This document shows positions 17,849 through 27,385 of a stretch of DNA of 48,632 nucleotides, piece after piece. A model generated the notes under the pieces. That model was not told the DNA's origin. It saw only the letters and a list, made by a program, of their open reading frames with translations, and made no database searches. Where the stretch lies: assembly GCA_009781725.1 (NCBI GenBank), contig WQVF01000021.1, forward strand, positions 1 to 48,632, written 5' to 3'. The translations under genes and the position numbers were made by a program. This DNA comes from Defluviitaleaceae bacterium (GTDB lineage: Bacteria; Bacillota; Clostridia; Lachnospirales; WQUN01). Position 1 is the stretch's first letter; the number at the start of each line of letters is the position of its first letter.

Positions 17849-19411
17849 ATGCCCGATAACTATATCTTGATTGGAGTAGGGGGCACAGGTGCCAAGGTAC
17901 TTGAGTCCTTTGTACATCTTGCAGCATCAGGGGCCTTTGGCAATCATTTTAAAGGGAAAACGGTGCATTTGCGTACCGTAGATATGGATACCGGCAATGG
18001 TAATCTGGACCGCCTTGAAAAGCTCCTAGCAAGTTACTCAGGCATGGTTGCCGACGGAAAATCCCCCCCTGTATACGATATTTTCAAGAGATACCAAAGT
18101 GCCTTCCCTAAAGAAAGCCACGATAATCCTAAAAAGGATAGAGCATGGCATCCCATTAATATTCAGTATAAGGTAGAGGGAGTCAGTGATTTTTCATGGT
18201 CGGCAGGCTTGCCGGATACCAATCCTAATCTATCCAACCTGTTTCAGGTAACCGGCGGTAATGTAGACGACAGACAGCTTCTCGATGCCTTATTCAGTAA
18301 TGCAGATAAGGCTCTGAATCTTAAACATGGCTGCTCTGGTGTGCCTCGTGTTGGGTCTATAATATGGAAGCGCGCATTCGAAGAGGATTTGGAAAAGCCC
18401 GTAGGCAGCTTCTGGAAGGGATTATTTAATCAGCTGCCCCCAATAGACGGTGACGGTACCAAGATACTTCTTGTTGGTTCAATTTTCGGCGGCGTTGGTG
18501 CTAGTGGTATCCCAACAATTTTTCGCAAGCTATATGAATGGAAGTTCAAAGACCTTACGATAGCCACAAACAATAATTCCCTGGGACTTATGATGATGCT
18601 CCCATATTTCAGCTTTGCCCCTAGCGAGGGTGAAAAAGGTGCGGAACCTGACGAATTTATTTTGAACTCGAAACTTGCCCTTAGATACTACAAATCCGCA
18701 GACCTCTTTACCGAAGCTATGATTCAAAAAGTATACATGGTCGGTGATGATGTTAGGGGCATGAGGACCCTTAACGGAAAGCCTGTAGACACAAACCTAA
18801 GCGGTACCAACCAGCGCAACCCCGCAATGCCAGCAGAGCTTGTTGCAGCACTTTCGGCAATGGACTTTTTTGTCAATGCTCATCCGGCAAAGGAACAGCA
18901 TCTAAACAAAGAAAAGCAATTGGTTGTAGCAAAAAAACATGACAAACCCAAGGACAATTGGCAGAACCTGCCCTTTGAAAACGAGGCAAAGGCCGCACTT
19001 ACCGGGCTTACGCTATTTTCTCTTGTCCATGAAGATATTTTTGCCCAGTTTTGCGGAGATTTTCGTAATATGCTGGACGATGATAGGTTTAACCAACTCA
19101 GTAATGTAAGGCTCGAATGGGAAGAGCATGACAATTTGATAAGTGCCTTTTGCCGCCGTTTTCTTGAGTGGATGAAGGAATTAGAGATAAATGAGCTGTC
19201 TCTTTTGGATATAGATGGCTGTAAAGAGTTCCTTAACGATGAGCTCTTTAGCCTTGACGGTAGCTATAGATATAAGCCGATTTTCAAAAATGATAAGAGT
19301 AGCAGCTTGGATCAATTAATAAAAATAATGCGCAAGCATAAGAAGGCAGATGACCATCTGCTGCGCAATCTTGTTCTGTCATTAATGAACGCGTGTAATC
19401 AGAGAAACTAA
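17849..19411 (+). CDS. Tubulin/FtsZ-superfamily-like protein
   Basis: 520 residues; the ATG follows AGGAGG. The N terminus ILIGVGGTGAKVLES (residues about 6-20) matches the first nucleotide-binding loop of the tubulin/FtsZ superfamily. Residues about 205-222 (KILLVGSIFGGVGASG) correspond to the tubulin signature loop (GGGTGSG), here GGVGASG. Acidic residues follow (VDMDTGNGN). The C-terminal third is helical and charged. The length and operon fit the bacterial 'tubulin-like' family proposed to act with VWA and membrane proteins in membrane remodelling. GTP binding and polymerisation are inferred from the motifs. The neighbour downstream is an actin/Hsp70-superfamily ATPase, so the operon pairs both cytoskeletal NTPase folds. 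Confidence 0.75.
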   Translation: MPDNYILIGVGGTGAKVLESFVHLAASGAFGNHFKGKTVHLRTVDMDTGNGNLDRLEKLLASYSGMVADGKSPPVYDIFKRYQSAFPKESHDNPKKDRAWHPINIQYKVEGVSDFSWSAGLPDTNPNLSNLFQVTGGNVDDRQLLDALFSNADKALNLKHGCSGVPRVGSIIWKRAFEEDLEKPVGSFWKGLFNQLPPIDGDGTKILLVGSIFGGVGASGIPTIFRKLYEWKFKDLTIATNNNSLGLMMMLPYFSFAPSEGEKGAEPDEFILNSKLALRYYKSADLFTEAMIQKVYMVGDDVRGMRTLNGKPVDTNLSGTNQRNPAMPAELVAALSAMDFFVNAHPAKEQHLNKEKQLVVAKKHDKPKDNWQNLPFENEAKAALTGLTLFSLVHEDIFAQFCGDFRNMLDDDRFNQLSNVRLEWEEHDNLISAFCRRFLEWMKELEINELSLLDIDGCKEFLNDELFSLDGSYRYKPIFKNDKSSSLDQLIKIMRKHKKADDHLLRNLVLSLMNACNQRN

Positions 19412-19447
19412 GCAAACTTATTTTGAATCATTAAAGGGGTGACTACT

Positions 19448-22400
19448 ATGCCGCGATTCTGGTGGCCAAAGCATAAAGAAGATGAGAATTTTGCCAGCCT
19501 TGCAGTTAATCATGGGAATAATCTGGGGTTAGGCAAGCTTGAAACATTGCAGCATATCGAAGCCGCGCTGGATACCTCCAACACGAGCTTTGAAGATGTG
19601 CGTTCGATACCCGATGTGTGGTGTAATACCAATATTTTCGAAATGATTCTGACTCTTGATATGTCCGTAAATCATGACCCCATTGTCAAACAGTATAAAG
19701 AGCATCTGGAAACCGAATGGCGGGCTTTAATTGCGGCAATTGTCCTTGGTAAGGAGATAGGCGTTCAAGAGAAACCAATCTCTCCAAACCCACAAAATGT
19801 GTATGCAAGCGATGCCATCGAGCTGATTCCAAATAATCAATATTGGGATAAGCCCGAGGGTGCTGGGTGGCTTTGGAAAGAGTCAAAATTGTATGTGCTG
19901 GGGCCGGAGAGTAGTAAGCGTGTTATTGCAATAAGTTCTCCCATTACAATGCTGTCCCCAGCTGCGGATTGCTGGGAGGCAATTTATAACTACAAAGACG
20001 CCTTTCCCTGGGTCAACAGAAGAGAGGAAACCTATCAAGAGCCGGACACAGCAACAAATACCATGGTTACAAAAAAGCGGTATTTCTATTCTGTAACCGA
20101 GCCCGCAAAAAAAATGGACATTAACTCCGCCAGAATTATGTATTGCTGGCTGCAAAAGATGCTTATCTATTTACAAGGCAATATGGATAGCATTCTCCCA
20201 AGCAGGTCAGGATATGAGAAAGCCGCTGTCGTAAGGACATTGCTTGCACCTGATGATAATTTAGGCTTTACCAATTTGGGGCTTATCCAAGGATTTATGC
20301 AGTCAATTTTGCAGCAATATGGCTCTATAAAGAATGAGCAGCTTGATATTTCCCCTCCGAGGTTTACATCTATTACGGATTTGACGGCGGATACAGGATT
20401 CAGGCCTCGCAGCAGCGATGTTCAAGCGGAAACCCCTAATGCGGAGGATGGATCCAAGCTTCTGTTTATCGAGCGTTCCAAGGTAAAGAGCAGCGGCTAT
20501 TCCATGGGACGTCCGGCAGGTGAGCTATCTGGTTACGGAACCCACTCCGTGCAAGCCCTTATTACCGACTCCGAAAACGGCGGTGTTATAAGGAGTAAAC
20601 TGGAAACTGCTGATGAACCGGTTCATATTCTCTTCGATGACGAAATCTTCGCCGACTCGATTTACTATATTCCATTCAGCGTCCCCGGCCCCGATAAAAA
20701 CGCAAAGCCTAACGAAGAGCCCGAACGCTATAAAAAGTGGATGGAAAGATATATTGGAGCCGTTGCCGAAAGTGGTAAAAAGGCTCTTAATCTTGACGAT
20801 GCGCAGCTAAACAAGCACGGAGTTCCTCAGAATCTTGTGCCGCTTCCCTTTACTCCTAGGTTCGTAAAGCTGTTGGATAACCTTGGGGGAATAGATGAGA
20901 TTGCATACAATCTGGAAAGTGAAAATGACAGGATTTCCGCATCTGTGTCCATCAAAGTGCAGAGCTATGTCCTAAAGGTGGAGCATACCTATTTTGGAGC
21001 CGATATTAAGTACATTGACCCGGATGTGATGTGCATTTCCGGTATATGGCCTAGCTTTATTATGCCCGATTGCCAAAGATACTATATGTTCTGCCATAAC
21101 GGTGAGTATAACGAATATACAATCAAGCATCTGGGGCACGAGCAAGCTGCTGATTATGATAGCGGTCATATAAGCTCAAAAACTCATATTCATAGTAATA
21201 ATAATCAAAACAAAGAAGTTACCTATACCCGCATGAGCAAGTTCCCAAAGGTGGTAGGGCTGTATCGTGCAAACTCGGCGTCACCTATCGGGTATATACC
21301 TATAAAGCAGGAGACCAGACAGAACACCAAAATCCAAGGGCAAGTCTACAATGTGGCCATTGACTTTGGGACGTCTTCTACTGTTATTTTTTCAAAAATC
21401 ACAGAAGGGCAGGATGGTTTTGTGCCTAATGAGCCTTTCGTGGGGGATTACACCGTTGCCGGTGCCATTAGCAACTACGAGCATCCTGTTGCTGATGATC
21501 GTTCTGTGTTTGCGCAGTATTTTACACCCGCGTCCGAGGCAATCTCTGTCCCATTCCAGACACTTCTTCATGAGCTAAGGGATGATAACGATAACGCGGA
21601 TTCCGACCTTGATTTATTCGAAAAAGCCCATATTTACCACAAACAGCGGATACCCCTGTCAACAAAGGAAGAGCGAGATTATCCCGACCACGGCAGGATT
21701 ATTTCTGACTTGAAATGGTGTATTGGGGAAGAGGATTATACTATTTTCCTTAAACGGATGAATGTGTATTTTGATGAGCTATTTACCATGATACTGCTGG
21801 ATGCAAGGGTGAAGCAGTGTTCTGGTGTGCGTGTTAGCCTGTCTTACCCAGCGTCAAATATACGACACGAGTCGTATATTGCTGCGGTAAAGGAGCAAAT
21901 CGCGGAAACGGAAATCAAGGTCTTCGGTGCGCCTGGGTTTGTGGATTTGGAGAGCATTGAAAAGAACAAGATGACGGAAAGCGAAGCCGCCGCAAGGTTC
22001 TTCCTCAAGAGCGGAAAAGACCCGTCTTCCACCAGTGCCGGCCGGCTGTGTGTAATTGATATCGGCGGTGGTTCTTCTGATATCTTCTATTATGAGCAGT
22101 ACGACAATGCAGCAGATATCCGTACAATTGACAGCTCGATAAAGCTGGGTGCCCGCGGCATCTTACTTGATACCTTGGCGCGTATTTCCACAAATGAGCG
22201 CAACAGCCAGGACCCATACCTCCTTAAAGTTCTAAAGAAAACTGGCCAAGTAGGTACCGGCAATGAGTACAGAATCTCTGAAAAGCGAATCTACAGGGTC
22301 GTCAACCAAGAGCTTAATAAGTTTAACGCCAACTTCGAAGGCTTGCTTTCTCTTGTAGGAAACAAGGGCAATAAAACCGTGGGTAAGCTCCTTGCGGAAG

Positions 22401-23194
22401 CCTTCGGCTCCCCGAATACTGTCTTAAGCGAACGAGATAAGAGATTACGCACTCTTATTGCAATTAACTTGGGAGCAATATTCTATTATTCAGGACTGTT
22501 GATGCGTGACAGCCGCCACAAGAAGGGTAAGCTATTTGTAAAATTGGCTGGAAACGGGTCCGGTCTAGCGGAGTGGATTGGCGATGAAAGCTTAATCCAA
22601 GACTTTGCCGAAATGATGATTCGTGAAGCACTAAAAGGTGCTGCACCTGAGTCAAACGAGCCTGACAGTATTCCTCTTTTATCCGGTCTTGAATGCAAGC
22701 TATCTCAGTATAGAAAATTAGAGGCTGCCGAAGGTATGCTGTGCGAACCATTTAGCTACAATGACAGCACTCAAAAAGAGCCTCCAAAGACGATTCTTGG
22801 CGAGGGTTTGATTGGCGAAAAGTTTGCTAATTGGGTGCCCCAGTCCAGGATGTCCGAAGAGCTTTTTTATGATGCCTCCGATGGTGGGTTTACAGGCATA
22901 TCCCCTGCCAATATTTTGGATGTTGATTTCATGCGTTTCCTTGGTGTCTTTAATATCTGGGTAAACAAGAACCATGATTTTTACAATGTCATAGTCGACG
23001 GTTCCCAATATGATAATGCGATTACCATAGATAATAGCCATTGGCTGGATGCCAGGGACAAAAGCTTGGGTGACTATATAGCAACAACCAAAAAAATGAT
23101 AGCCAGCAGGGAAAGGCGTGTAGCCTCAGCTCTACGCCCATTCTTTGTATTGGAAATGGATGCCCTTAATGCATTGCTAGCTGTTAATGTGTAG
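19448..23194 (+). CDS. Large protein with C-terminal actin/Hsp70-superfamily ATPase domain
   Basis: 1248 residues from MPRFWWPKHKED at 19448; AAAGGGGTGA lies just upstream, and a GTG nine bases earlier is inside this site. Residues 1 to about 620 are not recognised. From about 633 the actin/Hsp70 ATPase core is clear: phosphate-1 NVAIDFGTSSTVIF, connect-type VRVSLSYPAS, phosphate-2 LCVIDIGGGSSDIFYY (about 867-882) and adenosine motif VKLAGNGSGLAEW (about 1030). All nucleotide-contacting glycines are present, so it is probably an active ATPase. The protein has no signal or TM, so it is cytoplasmic. Sitting between the tubulin-like protein and several membrane proteins, it may be the energy-using scaffold of the system; this is inference. 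Confidence 0.75.
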   Translation: MPRFWWPKHKEDENFASLAVNHGNNLGLGKLETLQHIEAALDTSNTSFEDVRSIPDVWCNTNIFEMILTLDMSVNHDPIVKQYKEHLETEWRALIAAIVLGKEIGVQEKPISPNPQNVYASDAIELIPNNQYWDKPEGAGWLWKESKLYVLGPESSKRVIAISSPITMLSPAADCWEAIYNYKDAFPWVNRREETYQEPDTATNTMVTKKRYFYSVTEPAKKMDINSARIMYCWLQKMLIYLQGNMDSILPSRSGYEKAAVVRTLLAPDDNLGFTNLGLIQGFMQSILQQYGSIKNEQLDISPPRFTSITDLTADTGFRPRSSDVQAETPNAEDGSKLLFIERSKVKSSGYSMGRPAGELSGYGTHSVQALITDSENGGVIRSKLETADEPVHILFDDEIFADSIYYIPFSVPGPDKNAKPNEEPERYKKWMERYIGAVAESGKKALNLDDAQLNKHGVPQNLVPLPFTPRFVKLLDNLGGIDEIAYNLESENDRISASVSIKVQSYVLKVEHTYFGADIKYIDPDVMCISGIWPSFIMPDCQRYYMFCHNGEYNEYTIKHLGHEQAADYDSGHISSKTHIHSNNNQNKEVTYTRMSKFPKVVGLYRANSASPIGYIPIKQETRQNTKIQGQVYNVAIDFGTSSTVIFSKITEGQDGFVPNEPFVGDYTVAGAISNYEHPVADDRSVFAQYFTPASEAISVPFQTLLHELRDDNDNADSDLDLFEKAHIYHKQRIPLSTKEERDYPDHGRIISDLKWCIGEEDYTIFLKRMNVYFDELFTMILLDARVKQCSGVRVSLSYPASNIRHESYIAAVKEQIAETEIKVFGAPGFVDLESIEKNKMTESEAAARFFLKSGKDPSSTSAGRLCVIDIGGGSSDIFYYEQYDNAADIRTIDSSIKLGARGILLDTLARISTNERNSQDPYLLKVLKKTGQVGTGNEYRISEKRIYRVVNQELNKFNANFEGLLSLVGNKGNKTVGKLLAEAFGSPNTVLSERDKRLRTLIAINLGAIFYYSGLLMRDSRHKKGKLFVKLAGNGSGLAEWIGDESLIQDFAEMMIREALKGAAPESNEPDSIPLLSGLECKLSQYRKLEAAEGMLCEPFSYNDSTQKEPPKTILGEGLIGEKFANWVPQSRMSEELFYDASDGGFTGISPANILDVDFMRFLGVFNIWVNKNHDFYNVIVDGSQYDNAITIDNSHWLDARDKSLGDYIATTKKMIASRERRVASALRPFFVLEMDALNALLAVNV

Positions 23195-23207
23195 GAGTGT
23201 GGTCTAC

Positions 23208-24398
23208 TTGCGAAAGATAAAAGTTTTTTCGATAATTTTATGTTTATTACTGGCACTGATGATTCCTGTTGCTGCTCATGGGGCTACACCTGTAGAGGAG
23301 CAACAGGAAGAGGTTGAAGGTGCAGAAGGATACTCTGAGTATGATAATCAGGGTGATGATGTTGACACCGAAACACCGGAATATAATGATATAGCAGCTG
23401 AGACGCCTGAGGATGTAGTTCCAGATGCTTACGATGACGCGCAAACTAACGATGATATTTCTTATGTTGAGGATAACGGTCTTCAGGCAGATGACCTTCT
23501 GCCGGAACAAGCAGTTCCGGTGGAAGATGATATGGTTTCAGATATTGCGGAAGATAGTCAAGTTTTTGAAGAAGAGATAGCAGCCGCAAACGGGCATGAC
23601 TTAACTAACATTGAATTGACATTACAGCAGATACGTCAACTGTTGTTTATGTTGACTATTTTTTTTATAGGAACTTTCGGTCTTATTTGCTTCTATGTTG
23701 TATATATATTTCTGCGTAATAAAGGCAATGCTGAATCTGTATATGATGGGAGTAGCAGAGAGCGTAAGCTAACCAGTAATTTGAGAGTACGTAGGGCACT
23801 TCTGCCATATCATAGGCGTGAGCGGCGCGCACCTCGCAGTATAGAAGATAATGAGCAGCCGGCTCAAAATGAGGACGTCACCGAGACCAATCATCCTGGG
23901 AGGGACGAGACTTACGATATACCCATCTCATCTCCAGAGCTATATGAGTATGAAATCCCGGCTCCGGTGCCTCCGCCACGCAAACCTGAAAAACCGACCA
24001 TTCCCCCCACGGATTACCTGATAATGTTGCTCAATGAACTTGTCTATGAAGAAATCAACACAAAGTGGTTGAGAGAAGTAAGGAAGTTTCCCAAATTTCC
24101 CGTTAATGTGTCTCTGATTGCGGTACAAACGGCTGATCAGCCACATATGAAGGTAGATGATGGCTCTCCTGCTGCCCTTGCTCTAATTGAGAGTGAATAC
24201 GGATATTTTATTGTCCCAACACCAAGAGGGCGCAGGCTGGATAGGAAGGACATACTGACCCTGTATCATATTGTACACAGCCCTGGAGACAAAGATAATT
24301 ACTACAAAATAGAACGCCTGGCGGAAGGCTTCGTAAAGGGTAATAATGTAATGCTTAAGGATGGTACAGGGCAGATTATTAAGTTTACCGGTGAGTAA
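23208..24398 (+). CDS. Single-pass membrane protein with acidic extracellular region
   Basis: 396 residues using TTG at 23208, ten bases after GGAG; the ATG at 23187 overlaps the previous gene and lacks a site. Residues 1-23 are a signal peptide (ending VAAHGA). Residues about 24-130 are low-complexity and Glu/Asp-rich. A transmembrane helix lies at about 148-172, followed by a basic stretch (RRALLPYHRRERRAPRS), a Pro-rich linker and a folded cytoplasmic domain of about 130 residues. The orientation by signal peptide and positive-inside rule puts the acidic part outside. No family recognised. Probably couples the cytoplasmic NTPases to the envelope. Confidence 0.65.
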   Translation: MRKIKVFSIILCLLLALMIPVAAHGATPVEEQQEEVEGAEGYSEYDNQGDDVDTETPEYNDIAAETPEDVVPDAYDDAQTNDDISYVEDNGLQADDLLPEQAVPVEDDMVSDIAEDSQVFEEEIAAANGHDLTNIELTLQQIRQLLFMLTIFFIGTFGLICFYVVYIFLRNKGNAESVYDGSSRERKLTSNLRVRRALLPYHRRERRAPRSIEDNEQPAQNEDVTETNHPGRDETYDIPISSPELYEYEIPAPVPPPRKPEKPTIPPTDYLIMLLNELVYEEINTKWLREVRKFPKFPVNVSLIAVQTADQPHMKVDDGSPAALALIESEYGYFIVPTPRGRRLDRKDILTLYHIVHSPGDKDNYYKIERLAEGFVKGNNVMLKDGTGQIIKFTGE

Positions 24399-24443
24399 AT
24401 CGCAATAAATATAAGACAAGAGTAGGTGAGGTGAGGGATTTTC

Positions 24444-24623
24444 ATGGTCAAGAAACAAGACAACTCTCTGGAACGGGATAACCGTAATTCCAATCACGAA
24501 AGCTCATCCCTAATGCTCAAGCATCTGGAGTACAAACGTGCTCAGCTTATTGCCGAAATTGAGGATATGACCATCAAGCTCAAGGAGTGCAGGAATACAT
24601 TTTTTACAACCAATATCATATAG
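24444..24623 (+). CDS. Small 59-residue charged helical protein
   Basis: A short frame beginning MVKKQDNSLERDN, with GAGGTGAGGG six to ten bases before the ATG. The second half (LKHLEYKRAQLIAEIEDMTIKLKEC) has heptad-like hydrophobic spacing, suggesting a coiled coil. The TAG stop coincides with the first bases of the palindromic element at 24619-24722; the reconstructed empty site gives the same stop, so the insertion did not shorten the protein. It lies 45 bases after the acidic membrane protein in the operon. Function unknown. Confidence 0.6.
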   Translation: MVKKQDNSLERDNRNSNHESSSLMLKHLEYKRAQLIAEIEDMTIKLKECRNTFFTTNII

Positions 24624-24722
24624 CGATTTCAATTGAGAGTGACGATTTTTGTCACTCTTAATTGAAACGCTTTCCAAAAACATAGTAATTTCAATCCTGC
24701 ATTTTGGATTGAAATTGCTATA
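24619..24722. mobile_element. TA-flanked palindromic MITE-like element, family 2, intergenic copy
   Basis: A 100-bp core (24621-24720) starts TAGCGATTTCAAT and ends ATTGAAATTGCTA, with TA on each side. Inside are two sub-hairpins: AATTGAGAGTGAC / GTCACTCTTAATT, and ATTTCAATCC / GGATTGAAAT. Its reverse complement matches 44423-44526 over the full 104 bases, with about 10 substitutions and no gaps. It lies between two operon genes, where it could form an RNA processing or pausing structure. Confidence 0.8.
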
Positions 24723-24735
24723 TAGGGGCAATTAT

Positions 24736-25557
24736 ATGACCGAGATTTTAATGTTTAGTATTTTTATCGCTTTGATGTTAGTCAACGGCTTATTTTTGTT
24801 TGTTTTGATACGCTTTCTGCATAAATATAAGTCAAAGTTGGCAAGGCTTGAGCTGGGGACTATGTCGATGCAGGGTACAGGATTGAAAGAAGCCCCTATT
24901 GTTGATAAGGGACAGCTTGAGCTAATTCTTGATTCCCTTGAGATTATATCGAAGAAAATTGAGCTGACCTGGGTGGAGCTTCAAATGTTTGGTATAAACA
25001 CCAATGTCTCTTCCGGCGATAGGCAGCAACCCTCTCGGGAAATGGCACAGATTTCAGATCAATTTAACGGCTTTCATGATTTGGTTCGTATATTAGATGA
25101 AAAGCTCATGGGTTATACAGAAGCTCTTACCGATTCCGGCACCTATACTGCGCGACTGTTACAGACAGAGTTTGAGAAGGTGGGATATCTTCACAAAAAA
25201 TCCGTTGACGACTTGGCGGAAACTGCGGAAAAGATGGCACAAATTAAGTATGCAATGGAAACAAATTTAAGCATTACGAAGAACTTTGGCGAAGATTATA
25301 CCGCCTGTGTACGTGAAACCAACGATGTAATCCGGGAGCTAAAAGCTGTAGCCAGCCCCTTTGCCGAGGTAGTTGCCCGCACCAATGAGGCATTGGCCCG
25401 CACCGCGAGTGAAATGCAAACCTTGAGTGCCGAACTTTTGTACAAAGTCACAGGGGAATTACGAGAAGGGCTACAATTTACCAGAGATGTATTAAAGAAT
25501 CATATAACCAAATCCTTGAATAGTGATGGAGGCGTTGATGCTAGAACGCATACTTAA
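24736..25557 (+). CDS. Coiled-coil protein with N-terminal membrane anchor
   Basis: 273 residues from MTEILMFSIF at 24736; an AGGGGC stretch 8-10 bases upstream is a weak site, and upstream in-frame starts lie inside the palindromic element. Residues about 4-27 form one TM helix, then KYKSKL. The rest is Glu/Lys/Leu-rich with heptad spacing over about residues 60-270 (for example LIRDELKAVASPFAEVV-type helices), resembling the long cytoplasmic coils of chemoreceptor- or ZorA/TolQ-like proteins without matching any of them. It overlaps the lipase gene by 20 bases. Probably a structural or force-transmitting partner in this operon; function unproven. Confidence 0.65.
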   Translation: MTEILMFSIFIALMLVNGLFLFVLIRFLHKYKSKLARLELGTMSMQGTGLKEAPIVDKGQLELILDSLEIISKKIELTWVELQMFGINTNVSSGDRQQPSREMAQISDQFNGFHDLVRILDEKLMGYTEALTDSGTYTARLLQTEFEKVGYLHKKSVDDLAETAEKMAQIKYAMETNLSITKNFGEDYTACVRETNDVIRELKAVASPFAEVVARTNEALARTASEMQTLSAELLYKVTGELREGLQFTRDVLKNHITKSLNSDGGVDARTHT

Positions 25558-27139
25558 TCCGAAAAACAGAGTTAATCTCATTGTAATCGGCAGCTCTATC
25601 TTCATCCTTGCTTTGCTGATAATCATAATAATCTGGTCGATTGTACGCAGCCCTGTCCGGCAAAGTGAAGTCATATTCCGAGATGAATACAATATTGAAA
25701 TATTATTGCGAGATACAAATGCCTTTGGTGAATTGGATTTCATTATTCCAGGGTGGCAGAATATCCACATTAATCAGGATGCACCTCAAGAGATGAGGCT
25801 TGCATTGGAGCTTCCTGGTATTGCAGATGTACATGTATACAGCGAAGATGGCAAACTTCTTGGTGAGCGCAGAGTTGTCCTTGATGAAGAAATTATCCTG
25901 CCTTCTTTGGGTGAAGAAGAGTCGTATCGCATCGTTGTAACACCTATCCAGGAATTAAGGCTAGGTGGTGGGGAATTTTCGATTCAACCTTGGCGCGGGG
26001 ATTTAGATTACGAAACGGAATCAATTGATGCTGTAGTTTTCACATCTCCTACCAGTTTGCAATTGGCACTTTTTGCCCATATGGCATTTTTCCCATTTGA
26101 CTTTCATCGTGGAGAGAGGCCTCAGGGACGCGGACATAGCAAGATTCATTACCAGCCTTTTTACGAAAATATAATGAACTCTGACAGGGTTAACGCATAT
26201 GGCTTTAACTTTCTTGAACAGATGACGGGATGGAATTTGTCAGGTATCTATGAGGACGTATCCACTGGGTTTAGCATTGTTGTTTATGTAAATGATAATC
26301 GTTGCCGGACTGTCCTTGCCATCAGGGGATCCGATGGGGATATTATGGATGCACTCTCGGACCAAAGTGGGACATGGTGGTGTAATTTTAATACGCTGGC
26401 AGGATATCCTCATTCTCATGTAGCCAGCCTTGTTAATTTTCTTTATGAGCAAAGGGAGCTTCTTGAGGATACAAGGATATATATCACCGGTCATTCCTTG
26501 GGGGGGTATCTGGCATATCTTGCTACTCATGAGCTAGTAAGGATGGGGCTGGAGGATAATATACGGCGTGTGGTTGCCTTTAGTGCGCCTATTTTTACCC
26601 CAGAAACGACGAGATTGATTAGCAGCTTAGATCCTGTAACAAGAAGCAGGATTGTTCATTTTTATGTACCAGATGATCTTATTGCCGGGTTTATTGGCGT
26701 TGAAATGCCTGGTGAATTTCCGAGTTATGCATCATTTGCCCATGTCAGCCAGTTATTTGAAACAATGCGGGATGTGCGGGGAATTGATATCCCCTTCACA
26801 GTTGAGGCCATCAGCAATCTTTTTGAGTTGGTAGAATTAGTGTTTCCTATTTCCTTGCCCTCTCATATTGCGGAGTTAGTGTGGCGTTTGGATGGGGCTT
26901 TTGGTGCAGAAGCCTATGCCTTGTCCCAGGATTTTTATAGTCTGATTAGGCATGTACCGGTAGCACAGACATGGCATAGCCCAAGGCCTGACCCGGACTG
27001 GCCAATAATGATAGATGCACTCAGGGATTTGATTGCAGATATAATTTTTGACATGGTGGACAGGATTTTTGATACGGATACCCATTTTATGATGAATTTT
27101 TATGAGCATCTTGCTGGCGAGGCGGGGTTTGGCTACTAA
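25538..27139 (+). CDS. Membrane-anchored class-3-type lipase (alpha/beta hydrolase)
   Basis: 533 residues from MLERILNPKN at 25538, with GGAGG five bases upstream. A TM helix at about residues 13-36 anchors it, with the bulk expected outside. The catalytic region has YITGHSLGGYLAYLATHEL, with nucleophile Ser320 in G-H-S-L-G; preceded by the VLAIRGSDGD strand and NFNTLAGYPHSHV, this is the class 3 lipase (PF01764) arrangement. Candidate Asp lies in HFYVPDDLIAG and candidate His in the SFAHVSQLF region. It is the last gene of the operon, with a palindromic repeat downstream. Substrates are probably lipids of a membrane; whether of self or of a target cell is not known. Confidence 0.75.
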   Translation: MLERILNPKNRVNLIVIGSSIFILALLIIIIIWSIVRSPVRQSEVIFRDEYNIEILLRDTNAFGELDFIIPGWQNIHINQDAPQEMRLALELPGIADVHVYSEDGKLLGERRVVLDEEIILPSLGEEESYRIVVTPIQELRLGGGEFSIQPWRGDLDYETESIDAVVFTSPTSLQLALFAHMAFFPFDFHRGERPQGRGHSKIHYQPFYENIMNSDRVNAYGFNFLEQMTGWNLSGIYEDVSTGFSIVVYVNDNRCRTVLAIRGSDGDIMDALSDQSGTWWCNFNTLAGYPHSHVASLVNFLYEQRELLEDTRIYITGHSLGGYLAYLATHELVRMGLEDNIRRVVAFSAPIFTPETTRLISSLDPVTRSRIVHFYVPDDLIAGFIGVEMPGEFPSYASFAHVSQLFETMRDVRGIDIPFTVEAISNLFELVELVFPISLPSHIAELVWRLDGAFGAEAYALSQDFYSLIRHVPVAQTWHSPRPDPDWPIMIDALRDLIADIIFDMVDRIFDTDTHFMMNFYEHLAGEAGFGY

Positions 27140-27237
27140 CTGGAAAGTGGGTTAATACAAAAATAATTATTTTCATGGGAGTGACAATCTTATAAAGGCC
27201 AGGGCAAATGTATGAAAGAATTTTAACCGCAAAAGGC

Positions 27238-27363
27238 TGTCACGTTAAGATGTAATGAAAAGCTCGTCATCCCGGGCTTGCCCCGGGATCCCCTTAGTCT
27301 TTCGACAGTGGTTATGGGATTCGGGATGACGAACCTTGAAATTACTGCACTCTTAACGTGACA
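27238..27363. repeat. CGTCATCCCGG-type palindromic repeat, copy 1
   Basis: A 126-bp palindrome with ends TGTCACGTTAAGA / TCTTAACGTGACA and a GC-rich core CGTCATCCCGGG...GGGATGACG. Adjacent sequences (TAACCGCAAAAGG and its complement near 27365-27388) extend the pairing. It lies between convergent genes (lipase and adhesin 2) and could act as a bidirectional terminator. Related copies: 34063-34194 and the core at 38159-38241. Confidence 0.8.
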
Positions 27364-27385
27364 GCCCCTTTCGCACTTTTCGCGG

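Noticed and set aside
23187..23207. An ATG start at 23187 for the acidic membrane protein.
   Set aside because: The preferred TTG at 23208 has GGAG at ten bases and gives a normal signal peptide (MRKIKVFSIILCL); the ATG has no site and adds residues before it.
24510..24731. A 73-codon minus-strand frame covering the palindromic element, with the same peptide as the subtilase insert.
   Set aside because: The similarity is explained by the mobile element itself; no ribosome binding site supports an independent gene.
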